From: Liriodendron chinense
Taxonomy: Eukaryota > Streptophyta > Magnoliopsida > Magnoliales > Magnoliaceae
Assembly: GCA_003013855.2 (NCBI GenBank)
Contig: ML058477.1
Span: forward strand, 3,596,001 to 3,660,000
Length of the DNA stretch: 64,000 bases
Direction of reading: 5' to 3'
Position numbers and translations under genes: made by a program. Shown here piece by piece: positions 32,155-43,760 of this stretch (position 1 is its first letter; the number at the start of each line of letters is the position of its first letter). The notes below the pieces were generated by a model. That model had not been told where the DNA came from. It did not search any database and was given only the letters and a program-made list of their open reading frames with translations.

Positions 32155-32646
32155 TTAGGTTGGAAAGGTCCCTTCCTCCCAAACATCAAGGTGAGATTCG
32201 ATTTCATTAAGGCGAGATTTGATTGAAGTTCTAAGCTCTTGGATGGCTTGCAAAGTATCCTCTAAGGTTTCCCTCGGTGGAGGTACATATGAGGTACTAT
32301 TAGAAAATTCTTGAGGATTACTACTAGCATTAACAGTAGGTTCATTCCTCCAATTGAAGTTGGGATGACTTTGCGAATTAGACCCATATGTGTTTGACGT
32401 TGAGGTACAAAATGGCCTTTGATAAGCATTTCTGGTATTGGCTAGATGATACAACATTCGCAAAATAGGGATTTTAGGACAATCCTTAGTTAAGTGTGCA
32501 TCGCTCTTACAAATACCACAATCTCTTTCAATCATTTCGGCCTCAAAATAGTAATCACGTAAGGGCTTAATTGATGGAGCATGGTGCACTTCATACCCAC
32601 CCATATAATCACGTAAGGTCTTCTTTCTTGGTGGCATATGGTGCAC
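32155..32646 (-). CDS. Gag remnant with intact zinc knuckle, element C
   Basis: A 163-aa frame. The N-terminus carries two copies of a 'K.LRDY' motif (residues 9-14 and 27-32) arising from a 54-bp duplication. An intact CCHC knuckle follows (Cys43, Cys46, His51, Cys56), then 'SHPNFNWRNEP', as in Athila nucleocapsid. The large capsid core present in element B gag is missing, so it is an internally deleted gag. It starts about 230 bp inside the primer-binding site. Whether this short protein is made is unknown; the frame is open over its full length. Confidence 0.7.
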   Translation of the reverse strand: MHHMPPRKKTLRDYMGGYEVHHAPSIKPLRDYYFEAEMIERDCGICKSDAHLTKDCPKIPILRMLYHLANTRNAYQRPFCTSTSNTYGSNSQSHPNFNWRNEPTVNASSNPQEFSNSTSYVPPPRETLEDTLQAIQELRTSIKSRLNEIESHLDVWEEGTFPT

Positions 32647-32876
32647 ACTTCGTACTCATCCCATGATTCATTTTCATCCATGATTTTGGTTAATTTAATT
32701 CATAAGACTCTTACCTTAGCACAAACTAAGCATGTAAAAGAGATAAGGGAAGAGGTTACCCGAGAAGAAGAGTGCACAGCTATGGATAATCCTTAAAAAT
32801 AAAACAAACAAGTTAGTAAACTATTAACAATATATATACATAAACCAATTCCAAAAATATTCTTAAACCGATGCCA

Positions 32877-32895
32877 ATCCCCGGCAACGGCACCA
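32877..32895 (-). other. Primer-binding site of element C
   Basis: The minus-strand TGGTGCCGTTGCCGGGGAT begins 6 bp inside the LTR end. It is the Athila-type site with one change from the GGCGCC form. Confidence 0.85.
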
Positions 32896-33284
32896 AAAAA
32901 TTGCTACAATCCGAAGATTACACACCCAAGTGCAGGTAGCAAAGTAGTAAAATACTCGGTGAGACCAAGGTCGAACCATAGGGATTGAGGTTAAGAACAC
33001 TTAAGAGGAATTAGTTTAGGTAGGGAAGACAAAATCTGAATTATCCACGAGAGTGGAGCAAGTTGTGTGTGGTGAAAGACAAAAATAAAAAAGGGGCTAA
33101 GGCATTAGGGATCGACCTTTGATTTATCCACAAGGTTTAATTCATTGGTCCAACTATAACTCAATTGGAATCGAATAAAGATTCATTCCAATCAGAAGAT
33201 GAAACAGTTAAACCAGTTGCATATTTCATAAAAGATGGTGATCTGAACCGATTGATTTGACTATGAAGCACTCATTAGTTGATC

Positions 33285-33690
33285 GTAGAGAATTCCAAGC
33301 ATCCACTGTGCCCGGAGTCGACAATGGATCAAGGAATTGTACAGATTAACAACTTTGTCAACAAGTCAATCGATAAGATCACAAATCATACGATCAAATG
33401 CATACTTACAAGATAGGAGGCTTTGATTGACCGATCCAACTATTAAGATCTCATCTATCGATCGTAGGGAATCCAAAGCATCCAATGTGCCCGGAGTCTA
33501 CAATGGATCAAGGGATTTTACAGATCGATGACTTTACCTGCACTAGATCGATGACCGTAGGGAATCCAAAGCATCCATCGTGCCCAGAGTCGACGATGGA
33601 TCAAGGGACTTTATCGATTATGAACTAGCCAATTGGTATGCAAGGGATCCCAAGCATCTAACGTGCCCGGAGTCGACGATGGATTAAAGG
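33285..33690. repeat. Degenerate minisatellite in LTR C5
   Basis: Counterpart of 7295-7690, with units of 'gcatcca...gtgcccggagtcgac(a/g)atgga'. The unit number is the same in both LTRs. Confidence 0.75.
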
Positions 33691-34199
33691 GCTTACACAA
33701 CAATAGTGTCCGCCGAGGTAGATATCTGGACCAATCAACCAAAGAGAACTCCAACATTCAAGCACAATTGTTGAACCAAGAGAACCAAAGCTTGCAAATT
33801 TCTTCAAAGGCTTCACCCCTAGCCTTAGCTAGGAGTTTAGCCAACCATGCTACAATGGAAGACTAAAGCTTCTACAAAAGGGAAAACTACTCTACACTAC
33901 AAAAGAAAGAAAGGAAGAAAACTAAAGAAGAGAGGAGTTGTGGGATTTGAGGGATGATTGAAATGAGAGGGAGAGGAGCTCCTTTTTATAGCCTCATGAG
34001 AAGGTCCAAGCCTAGGTGGCACTCCAAGCAAAAGTTCTTTAGGTTTGGGCTTCTAGTTAGGCTTGGATGATGAGGTGGAACTTCCAAGCCAATAGATTTG
34101 CTTTTTAGGTTTGGGTTAGGAGTTAGGCTTGGAATGCCCAAACCAAACTTTCTTTTTGGTTTAGAGCTCATGAATGGAAGAGGATGGAGAGAGCATTTG

Positions 34200-35640
34200 C
34201 TTGGCCCAAGGATGGAAGGTGACTAGGTGAGTTAACTGGGTCCACATGGAGAATTTGGACAATCTGAATCGTCCATTGCTTGGATGTTGAAGGCACATGT
34301 AAAGACAAGAAACATTTTCATCTGTCGGATGTTAGAATGGATGGACGGTTGAATGTGTTACATTCATGTAGCCGAGTGAGGCCTACAACTGGATTGTTTG
34401 ATGTGGACGGCTGAGATAGAAGTCCTTCAAGAACTGCTGGATGAGATGGGGTCCACACTTGCTTAATGGAGGTTTTCCACATGCTGGACATGCTTGAGCT
34501 GAGGCGTGGATTGTGCAGATGGGGTTGCTGTGATCTGTCCATCAGATGGTTGGATTGCTGCTGTTGACAGTCATGGGCTGATCAACTAGTGGTGAGGTGG
34601 ATTTACGTGAGATCTGGGCCATTCATCTGCTAGAGATTGAATTCTCCTCCATTGGCACGTGTGGAGAGTGAGCTGCTGTTGGTTGTGGGTTGAAATGGAC
34701 GGATGCTGGTGAGGTCCACTGCTTGGATGATGTAGCTGAGGAAGGGATGCAGCACTGCTGAGATAGGGTCTAGTGGCTAGACTAATAAAAATCTGATGAA
34801 CGGCTGGAGGGGTGGAGGCCTGGACGGACGTCCACTGCTTGGACGACTGGAGTTGCAATTAATGTGGGGATGAAGGTGGGACGCTGATGGACAGTGATGA
34901 TGGTTTGCAGGACTGGAATGTCCATTGCTGGAGAATAGGTGGGACGTCTAGCCCTGTTGCAGGTGGGGTCCATTTGCTGAATTGATGGACGACCGGAGAT
35001 CAGGCCTCCATCATCTGCTGTGAAGATTGGATGGACGTGCAAGGCTTGTCCATGGCTAAAGTGGGATGCTGGAGCTATTGTGATGGACGGACTGCTCTGC
35101 ATGTGCTGCACGTGTGGGTTGGAAGACGTCCACTTTTACTGGACGACTGAGATGAAGCTGGCCGATGATGGAGATGAAGGAAGGCTAGGAGTTGAAGATC
35201 TGGACAGTGGAGATGAGATGTGTTGCTGGCTTGTGTGAAGGTGGGGACCACAATCTATTATAGTTGGACTTTTGCTGGATCGTCCATCTAATGGATGGAT
35301 GGATGGATGAGATAAGAGCTTAGGTTGGAACACGAGCTGCTGTCCATTGGATGCTGGTGAGGTCCATCTTGTGCGATGGTGATGGACGGCTTGATTTTGA
35401 TGGACAGATGAGATCAGCTAGAGCTTGGAGGCACATACAGTGGGCCACTTTGCTATGGAAGACGTTGATTGAAGTGGGGTCTACTTCTGGATTTTACGCT
35501 GGTCCATTACCATGTTTGATGGAGATGAGGGGTCCACGGTGCCAAATGATCAGGGCCATTGATCTGATGCTCATGAAATTGTGGGCCGCCTTGCTGCATG
35601 TGATGGCGTGGATTGATGGATTCTTGATGTCACATGTTTG
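34200..35640. repeat. Diverged 'ggatggacgg' repeat tract in U3 of LTR C5
   Basis: Short units such as tggacgg, ttggatg, gaggtccact and ggacgtcca recur irregularly over about 1.4 kb without a fixed period. The shorter counterpart at about 8320-8913 shows that this is part of the LTR. Confidence 0.6.
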
Positions 35641-36035
35641 GCATCTACAAAGGATTTAAGATGTCGCCTTGATGCACAACTAGTCCTAACTGTGGTTATT
35701 CAATCTTGATCATTCAAACTTGCATGATCGTTCAATCACGACCATCTAAACATGCATAGCTTTGATTTTCAAACTAGCAATCGTGATGGTCTTCCAAGGT
35801 ATCTTCACTTTATCTGAACCGTTCAATATGATCCTACCTCTATTCTTTGCGGCTCGATGCTTGATCTTAATCATTTTTGGGTCTTTAAACGTCCTGATTG
35901 GCTCAAATCATCGTTATCCTACACTAATCACCTGAAGACAGAAAAAAATTCACCTAATGAGAGAAAATTAACCAGAAAAACAATGATAATGCCCTTAACA
36001 ACCAGAGTTAATTATACAATATTAGGTACTTATCA

Positions 36036-36420
36036 AGTAGTGTGAAGCCATCGAAGGAACGGTAAGGAAAATTCTTGTCAAAGACTTGTTGTTGAACTGT
36101 ACACTTTGAATCTTCAATTTGATTGATTTATGAAGAAGGGAATCCATGAAGTTCATGAAATGAGCATTCACTTTGCACCTTAGACCACATTTATTCTAGG
36201 TCTTCTTTTTTTCAATCAATTGGTGGAAATTCTATGTGGAATATCTATGGCATTTGGAGGGTTTAAGATTTCAATTTCTATTGTTGATTGTCTCTGAAAA
36301 TTATGCTTGTATGTTCTAGAGTTTATAGAGGAATGTTACTAAGAGAGAGTTGAGTCTTAGAGGATAGATTTGTTTTATGCATGTTTTGCTCGGGACTAGC
36401 AAAATGCTGGTTGAGGGGTG
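36036..36420 (+). other. 3' end of a plus-strand Athila element (E1) with polypurine tract
   Basis: Non-coding sequence that ends in 'ttttgctcgggactagcaaa' and the purine tract ggttgaggggtg, directly before LTR E1. The same block precedes LTRs B3 and E3. The rest of E1's internal region is not in the window, because element C begins at 36035. Confidence 0.75.
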
Positions 36421-37948
36421 TGTTGAGCTCTTAAATATGTTTATTCTAACCCAATTTCATCACTAATTATGCACGATTTGTACATTTAAAGATCTATCTA
36501 ATGCATAGTTCTGTGATTGTAGGAATAGGAGAGAGACCTCACCATTTGGATGTTAAAAGACACTTTCAAAGGGACATTGAAGAGTTAAGGAAAGGTAAAA
36601 GGTAAGGAAGAAATCAAGCAAAGAAGATCCGAAGAGAAAATATAAGAAATTGAAGAAATCAGCATTTCCGATGGATCACCGATAAGTTCCGATCAATCGA
36701 AGGAGATGGGTACCGGATCGATCAGACCACCCATCGGATATACCAGAAAAATCGAATTTTGAATAAACTCTTTGGACATAATTCCGATCAATCGGCACAT
36801 CTTCGATCAATCAAAACGAGGTTTCCGATCAATCGAAATAAGCGGTGGAAAATAACAACTCTTTAGACTCTTTCACGATCAATCAGCCGATCTACGATCA
36901 ATCGGAGCCTACATTCTGATCAATCGGAGGAGGCTTCGATCAATCGGACCTGTCTGCATAAGCTGCGTAAGGAGTTACGCAATTTCAGAAGTTTCCAAGC
37001 AAGAGGCGGATTTATGATATAAAAGGGGACCTCTACATCCTTCCTAACCTATCCTAGGAGAGATCTATTACAGTGGGAGGTGGAGTGGAGTTCTACAACT
37101 CCCTCTTTCTAATTTTCATGTTTTTTTTAGCTTTCATGTTTTCCTTTAGCATGATAGGCTAAACCTCTTAGCTAGGGCTAAGAAGTGAAGATTGTAGTTT
37201 ATCTGAGATGCTTTGATTCGTTTTAGGCTTTCATGGATTGAATTTATTGATTGAACAATGGTTTATTGAAGTTTGAATAAAGTTCTAAGTAGTTTTTCTT
37301 AATCTTATGATGACTTATGGATGTTTGGAAAAATTGCTTTAATTCTTAGGTGTTTTGCATAGATCTAGACTTGTACGCTTTGAGGAATCGAATTCATGAT
37401 GCTTTAGAACTTGGTTCTTCATGTGGGAACTTCAAATCAAAGTTCTACCTTTTTCTGAAAGTCTGATTTATGTGTTGCTTATTCATGTGATTTGAATGAA
37501 GTTCAAATCATGATATAGTTAAACTTTGTGACAGGGTTTGATGATTATTATGGTTATGATCTTAACATATTGGAACTAGGATTGACCTATGCAAATGAGT
37601 GTGCTCAAGTCCTAACTTGGACTATTTTGTTGAATTAACCACTCTATCGTCCGGCTAGATAGGATTTAATTCGATTCTACTTGAGTAATTGAGAAACCAC
37701 AATGAATTATGCATTAAGGATTGCTATAAGTGGATCCTTGGCACCCCAGTGCTTCTTTTATATTAATTACATTCACTTTTAATTTAAGATTACTTTTCTA
37801 CATTCAAATTTCAAAACTTGTTTAATTTGATCTCAATTAGGAAATATTGAAAGTAGTTTTATGAATTCCTAAGTTAAGTCCCTAAGAACGATCTCGGTCT
37901 CTACCGAATTATTACTATATCGCAACCCTACACTTGGGGAAGCGAACA
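36421..37948 (+). mobile_element. Athila-type 3' LTR E1, 1528 bp
   Basis: Ends are TGTTGAGCTCTTAAAT and CTTGGGGAAGCGAACA. The TATA box is at 37018-37025. The U3 array is not ACCGGTC but repeated (c)cgatcaatcgg (about ten copies, 36671-36955). The stem-loop at 37164-37185 has one mismatch. Directly joined on the right to a different, truncated LTR (E2), so E1 probably inserted into E2. Confidence 0.88.
36671..36955. promoter_or_regulatory. CGATCAATCGG array in U3 of LTR E1
   Basis: Copies or near-copies of gatcaatcgg (inverted-repeat type, cgat..atcg) occur about every 15-40 bp, ending about 65 bp upstream of the TATA box. It occupies the place held by the ACCGGTC array in B3/B5 and in E3, E4 and the solo LTR. 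Confidence 0.6.
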
Positions 37949-39245
37949 ACCGATCAGTCGGCTGGCCAAAACCTCCAGAAACAGAAACAGCAAAATCTCT
38001 GGACTATTTTTACACAGTTCGACCCACTGACCCACCGATCGGATGGACTGGCCGGCTGGCTGACAGGTCGGTTAGCGTAAATAATCCTCCAGGGATTTCT
38101 GCACAATGCAGTATAAGCTCCTACCAACCGGCTGGCCAACGTCCTGATTGCGCAAGGAAACTTCTAAATCCAATTTTTGCAACGCAAGTCTAGAAGATTC
38201 TTCATCGATTGGTGATTTGTGCTATAAAAGGACTCCTTCTCTTCATCCCTAGGGCATGCTAGGATGTGGGGAAGATCAAGAAAGCTTTGGAGAAGGATTT
38301 CTTTTTACTTTTATTCTAGTTCTTAGTTGTATTTCATGTTTTTTAGGCTTCTAGTTCAAGGATGTTAGAGATGAATTAAAACCTCTTAGCCCTAAGCTTT
38401 TGATTCATTTTTAATGGATTGATACAACCTAGGTTTCCTTTTTATGATTTGATTGATGGATTTGGTTTAAAGTGAGTTTGAATAAAGTATTAGTTTAGTT
38501 TTGCTTTGATCTCTTAATGACTCCGGGCTCATGTGCTTCTTAGTGAATCTAAACTTAGTAGCTTACCTTTTTGACATTGTTTATGCTTGTGTAGTTCATT
38601 GATCTATCATCGACTCTGGGCATGATAGACACTTTGATTGCCTTGTGTACAATGGCATGATCTTCATGTAGGAACTAATTCAAACTAAAGTTCTAATCTT
38701 TTGTGATAATCTGAGATAGATGTTTGCTGATTAATTTTAATTTAATTAGAGTTCTAATCATTGGTCGTAGTCAAGTCTAGTGACAGGATTTGATGAAAAG
38801 CTATGGTTGTGAATCTCAACTAGATTGGAAAGAGGCTTGGCCTGTACAATTGAGTGTTCCCAAGGCCTAAGCATTATTGTGGGAATCGAATCAATGAACA
38901 AGCAACTGTTTTAGATAAGTGTTGATTGAACCGCTCCATATTCCAATCAGATAGAGATAGAAATTCGATTCCAATTGAGTTGTGAGAAACTTAGTTGTAT
39001 TGATGCATTAAAAACCGTCAAAAGTGGATCCTTGGCGCTCTAGTGCCTTTTTAGATTATTATTACCTCTCATAATCACTGTTTAATTCTGAATCATTATT
39101 TTCCAGATTTAGATCTTAATGTGATTTCAACAATAGGTTGGTTTAGATAAATTCTGAGAATATTTACATATAAATCTTTGTGGGATGATACTCGGTCTTT
39201 CTGAATCTATTACTACTTCACAACCCTATACTTGGGGAGTGAACA
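37949..39245 (+). mobile_element. Truncated Athila-type LTR E2
   Basis: It lacks its 5' end: it starts inside a U3 array of ccgatcagtcggctggcc-like units (37949-38145). It has a TATA box at 38223-38230 and ends 'cttggggagtgaaca'. The cctcttag stem is only partly kept (38393-38412). The flank tctgatggagg at 39246 continues element E3 exactly as in element B (18780 region), so E2 inserted just after the E3 pol stop. Confidence 0.8.
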
Positions 39246-40394
39246 TCTGATGGAGGAATAGAGTAGTTTAGGATTAGGTTGTTTTCTATTTTCTTTTTAT
39301 TGCTTTCATTAGGATTAGTTGTTGGAGGTAGATTACTACTTTTGACTCTCTCAGGTACTCTCTTTCCCACTGTCCTTTATTTTTTTTAGTCATTACTAGC
39401 ATGTTATTGCATATTGCATATGTTTTTACATTAAGGACAATGTAAGATTTTGGTTGGAGGGTGAGATTCCTAGATGAATTTACTAGAATTTGAGACATTT
39501 TGAGCAAATTAGTGTGCGAAATTTTTTTTATTTCTTATTTTTAAACTCTTTTAGAAGTTTTGTTTCTACAAACTGGAGTATATGTGAATATGAGAGGAAG
39601 GGATGTGAAGTTATTCAATTTTGAAACCCTTAAAATTCTTTGGATGGAGTAGTTTTCTATATGAGTTTTCCTCTTTTATATGATTAATAAAAAATTTGAA
39701 CACTTTTGGATTCTAGTTCACATTACACGATTCTCATGATTGAAAGGATTAGAAATGATATTTAGATTGGTTAGATTATGATCTAAAGTGTTGAGGAACC
39801 AAGTCGGGGATCTTTGTCCATCACATTCATAAAATAAGAGAAGAAAAGAAATTTAAGATGTGGATTTCTAAAATTCATATCTTGTGTTTTGACATTAAAG
39901 AAAAGAAAAAAGAAAGAAAAAAAAGTAGAGTCGAAAATCTGTCGAGAAAGAAAATATCGAAAAGGGCTACCTATCACCAACCAGGGGAGGGCTTATCACC
40001 CAAGTTGGTAATAGGACGTAGAGTGAAAGTCATCGATGGAATGGTGAGGTAAAATCCCGTTATAGGCTTGCGGTTGATCTGTGCACTATTGGGTTTGTAA
40101 TCTAGTCGATCCTTGAAAAAAGAGTAATCCTGAAAACTGATCTCGCATTCACTAAGCACACTAGACCACATTTGTTCTGATTGTTGTATCTGTCAAATAA
40201 TCAGCGAGGACTCTATTTGAAATATTCACTATGTTTTAGGAAGGTTAAGGTTTCAATATCCATCACTACTTATTCCTTAATTTCACATTCATATGTCTTA
40301 AAAGTTCTGAGTTTCTGAAAGATGGTTTAAGTTGGGGAGTTGAGTTTATTTCATGCATGTTTTGCTTGATACTAACAAAATGCTAGTTGGGGGG
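39246..40394 (+). other. 3' untranslated region of Athila element E3
   Basis: Plus-strand counterpart of 17656-18790 in element B. It starts 'tctgatggagg(a)atagagtag', has 'acattaaggacaatgtaagattttgg' (as two parts around 39430) and ends with the tract tagttggggggtg (40384-40394). The open frames here (39286-40171) are short and AT-rich, without similarity I recognise. Confidence 0.75.
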
Positions 40395-41188
40395 TGTTGA
40401 GCTCTAAATTGTGCATATTCTAACCCCAATTCATCACACATTTACTCTGATTAATCCTTTAAAAGACCCATCTTATGAGTGTATTTGTGTTTGTAGGAAT
40501 GAGAGAGAGATCTCATGAATTATATGCTAAAAGAACTATTTTAAAGACATTAAAGATCAATGGAGAAAAATCCAAGAGGTGAAAGAAAGAAGCAAGGAAG
40601 AAAGAGGAGGAGAAAAGAAAAATTCATGAAGAAACAGCATTTACGACCGGTCTTCCGACCAGTTGTCCACTACCCATGACTGGTTGAATTTCACTCAGAA
40701 GGATCGAATTTTTATGAAAGATTGTTGGCCTTGCTGGACTAAAATAGACGGTCCACGATTGGTCGGTGACTGGTTGGCCAGAAGCCATGACTAGTCGTCA
40801 GAAGAACACAAATTTAAAAGTTAGTTTATATCGTTGTTGGTGGGCCACGACCGGTTGGCGAGGGGGCTGCAATAGGTCGGCCACCACCCAGACTGCGTAA
40901 CAACTTACGCAATTGCAGAAGAGTCAGCGGTGGTGGCGAGTTTTTGCTATAAAAGGACACATCTATTCTCATCCCAAGGCATCCTAGAAGAGTTCTAAAG
41001 TTGCTGGAGGTGGAGACGATAGAAGTGGAGTATCTACAACTCCTCCAACCTAGTTTGCTTCTAGTTTTCTATGTTTTCTGTTTATTTCTAGTTCAATCGT
41101 GTCTATGGTTGGCTAGACCTCTTAGCTAAGACTAAGAGGTGAAGCTTGTAGCTAAATTTAATGTTCAATTCATTCATGCAAGTACTTT
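40395..41188 (+). mobile_element. Athila-type LTR E3, 3'-truncated
   Basis: It starts TGTTGAGCTCTAAATTG after the polypurine tract. The U3 contains diverged accggtc(g) units (40644-40880), the TATA box is at 40948-40955 and the stem-loop at 41118-41139. It is cut at about 41188, where a sequence beginning agggcatgtttggta takes over. Confidence 0.82.
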
Positions 41189-41322
41189 AAGGGCATGTTT
41201 GGTACATTGACATACGCGGTATTAGATGGGATAGTCATTCGCATCCCACGTTTGAAATCAGTAACCGTGTTTGGTGAAGCCATTATGTGATGATGGTTTT
41301 GGGCTTTGAAAACCATGCTCAT
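41189..41322. mobile_element. Possible DNA-transposon end fragment
   Basis: A 134-bp segment starts 'gggcatgtttggtacattg', which resembles terminal inverted repeats of plant hAT or PIF/Harbinger MITEs. It has an internal 'accgtgtttggtgaa' repeat. There is no opposite terminus, so it is at most one end. It lies exactly between LTRs E3 and E4. Confidence 0.3.
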
Positions 41323-42023
41323 TGGTGAGCCTCTAATTTATACATATTCTAACCCATTACATCACATCTTATGCATAGTTTCCATGCTTAAAAGTCCTAT
41401 CTAATGCATGTTTTGTGGTTGTAGGAATGAGAGAGGGACTTCACCTAATTGACGACTAAAAGACTGCATTTAGAGGCCCTTCAATGATGTCTAAAGGTGG
41501 GCCAAAGACGAAAGAAGGAGAGAAGAGAGTGAAAGAAAGGAAAGGAGAGAGGCTAGAACGGTCTAGACCGGTCGACCAAACAGGCCACAACCGATCATGA
41601 CCGGTCGGCCATAAGGCAACCCCTATTCCCAACTCGCTGGACCAAAATCAAGTGGGCTTAACCAGTCAAGACTGGTCGGCCACCCCTTTTTCTGCTCCCT
41701 AGACTCCCTGGACCAAGCCCAAGACCAGTCAAGACCGGTCAGCCAGCCACCTTGACCGATCAAGACCGGTCGGCCATGTAGATTTCTTCAGGAAATTCGA
41801 TTTTTTAGCAGCTTCCTCTTGAAGCTCCAAAATTCCATGCGTTGTGCATAAGTGTTGCTCAATTCTGGAACATTTTGAGTCGGTGAAGCTCCAAATCTAT
41901 AAAAGGGCACTTAGGTTTCATTCCATGGGCATCATAGAAGGCTAAGGACTTCGTGGGAGGTGAAGAGGATCGTCGTGGAGCATTTAAAACTCTCCCGAAT
42001 TCGGTTTTTCATGTTTTTATTAG
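41323..42023 (+). mobile_element. Athila-type LTR E4, 3' part displaced by element A2
   Basis: It starts TGGTGAGCCTCTAATTT, a variant of the family start. The U3 array has gaccggtcggcca units (41560-41775) and the TATA box is at 41898-41905. It is interrupted at 42023 by LTR A2; the 5 bp before the break are attag. The remainder of E4 is not found in the window. Confidence 0.78.
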
Positions 42024-42689
42024 TGTTGGGGCTTAAAATCTCACCTATGATAAAATAATGTACGACGATCCATCTATGATAATCCGAATCAATTCCAAGA
42101 TTGGAAAAAACTCGGAAAACGCGATCGGATGCCATTGCAACCCTAAGCCACACAGTTGTGACCAAAATATTTCAGAGCAGGACCAGACATGCGCACCAAA
42201 ATGATCAAATGATCCAGAACACCTTAAAACCCTTAACTTGCAAGTTTCAAAGTCACGCGGCACATATCTTTACCTACGCGCACCAAAATGCGTTTTACCC
42301 CTGTCTAGAGCTGACCAAAAGCCTACAGGTACCATTTCAGAGTAAAAATGGACATGCATATTGCCGGCAAATGATCCAAAATGCCCCAAAACCCTTAATT
42401 CCCAAATTTGAATGTCGTACGATGCATACCTTTACCTGTGCGCACTAAAGTACGTTTTGCCCCTATTTGGAACCGATCGGGAGGGCCCAGATCGAGAAGG
42501 AACTACCAAAATTCACAGTAGTTGATCATCACCCCACCCCGTTTATTTGGTAGGTCGATCACGACTTAAAAGTGACTTGGCGTCAATGACTTCGATCCTC
42601 GAAAAGGTAGCTGTCCTCTGGAGGTAGCCCGTTGGAGCCAAAACCCCAAAATATTCTAAGTATTGGGAAACATGCATACATTACAGGGG

Positions 42690-43267
42690 ACATGCGCATG
42701 CCATGAGGAGACATGCGCCCATGTCCATACCACATGCGTATAGGAGCACTTCTCTCCCTCTTTCAAAATTCCAAAGTTAAAAAAAAATTGAAAATTATCC
42801 TAGTGTTGAGCACATGCGCCCACCATAGGGGGCACATGCGCCCACACCAGGGGGCACATGCGCCCACTGCGTGGGCACATGCGTATGACTCCCCTCTCCT
42901 TATACATGCGCTCATATTATTTTGGACTCAAGACCCAATTAGTTTGCTATAAATAGCACCTCACCTGTTGAGAGACGAGATCATCATTTTCGAGAGGATC
43001 GTCAGAGTGCTACAAGAGGTAGAACCCTCGCCGGAATCCTTGCCGAAACCCTTGTCGGAGAGTGACATGCGCCCATCCCCTCACCGGATGCCTTCGCCGG
43101 GAAGGGTTTTTGTTGTCGGAAACCCTTGCTGGAAAGAGGCTTCTCCCACCGGAATAAAGTTTAAGGAGAGGGGAGAAAACTCCAAATTCTCTAAGTCACA
43201 AAGTGACATGCGCCCATGGGGGAAGGGCAGGCGCATGTGCTCTTGCACATGCACCCACCCCTCTTTC

Positions 43268-43321
<54 letters not shown>

Positions 43322-43439
43322 CCCTCACTCACTTGTTTTTTTGAGAGAAAACTTAAAATTCTCTAAGTCCTTAGTGGACATGTGCATAGGGGAGGAGGGC
43401 AAGCGCATGTGCTCTGCCACATGCACCCACCTCTCTCTC

Positions 43440-43483
<44 letters not shown>

Positions 43484-43648
43484 CCCTAATTCCCTTGTTT
43501 AGAGAGAAAACCTAAAAAATTCTAAGTCCTTGGAGGACATGTGCCTACCCTATTGGCCGAAAAAACTACAAAACTTGTTAAGTGGTGGGGCAACATGCTC
43601 CTACCACTATGAGCCAGGAGCATGTGCTATACCACATGCGCTCGGAAG

Positions 43649-43685
<37 letters not shown>

Positions 43686-43760
43686 ACTTAGCCACATGCG
43701 CCTGGAATTTGGGCACATGCGCCCACTACCTGGCACATGCGCCCACCCATCCATTCCATG
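42690..43760. repeat. CACATGCGCCC motif array in LTR A2
   Basis: More than fifteen copies of (g)(c)acatgcgccc(a) or close variants, for example at 42689, 42711, 42812, 42834, 42856, 42877, 43068, 43207, 43245, 43711, 43734 and around the TATA box. It is the reverse complement of the LTR A1 array. Confidence 0.75.
43272..43684. repeat. Three (CT)n microsatellites in LTR A2
   Basis: CT tracts at 43272-43319, 43433-43481 (with one ccc break) and 43651-43682, each following a CACATGCGC motif. LTR A1 has only short gagaga tracts at the corresponding places, so these expanded in this copy. Confidence 0.9.

Larger units (their letters stand above)
32902..36035 (-). mobile_element. 5' LTR of non-autonomous element C (C5), 3134 bp
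   Basis: On the minus strand it starts TGATAAGTACCTAATATTG (36035) and ends GGATTGTAGCA (32902), next to the primer-binding site. It has the degenerate minisatellite (33285-33690), the CCTAGC-ctta-GCTAGG stem (33828-33843), a minus TATA-like 'tttttatagcctc' (about 33984) and a U3 rich in diverged 'tggatggacgg' repeats (34200-35640). Several 60-110 aa frames across this repeat DNA are not conserved and are ignored. The outer flank is agtag (36036-36040). Confidence 0.8.

Noticed and set aside
34318..35659. Several 65-110 aa frames on both strands
   Set aside because: They fall in the diverged 'ggatggacgg' repeat tract of LTR C5 and show His/Pro/Ser-rich repeat-derived composition.
41189..41322. 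Complete MITE
   Set aside because: Only one TIR-like end is visible; no matching opposite end or target duplication. Kept only as a low-confidence fragment.
43081..43502. Overlapping frames on both strands with Ser-Leu or Arg-Glu runs
   Set aside because: They are translations of the (CT)n microsatellites.
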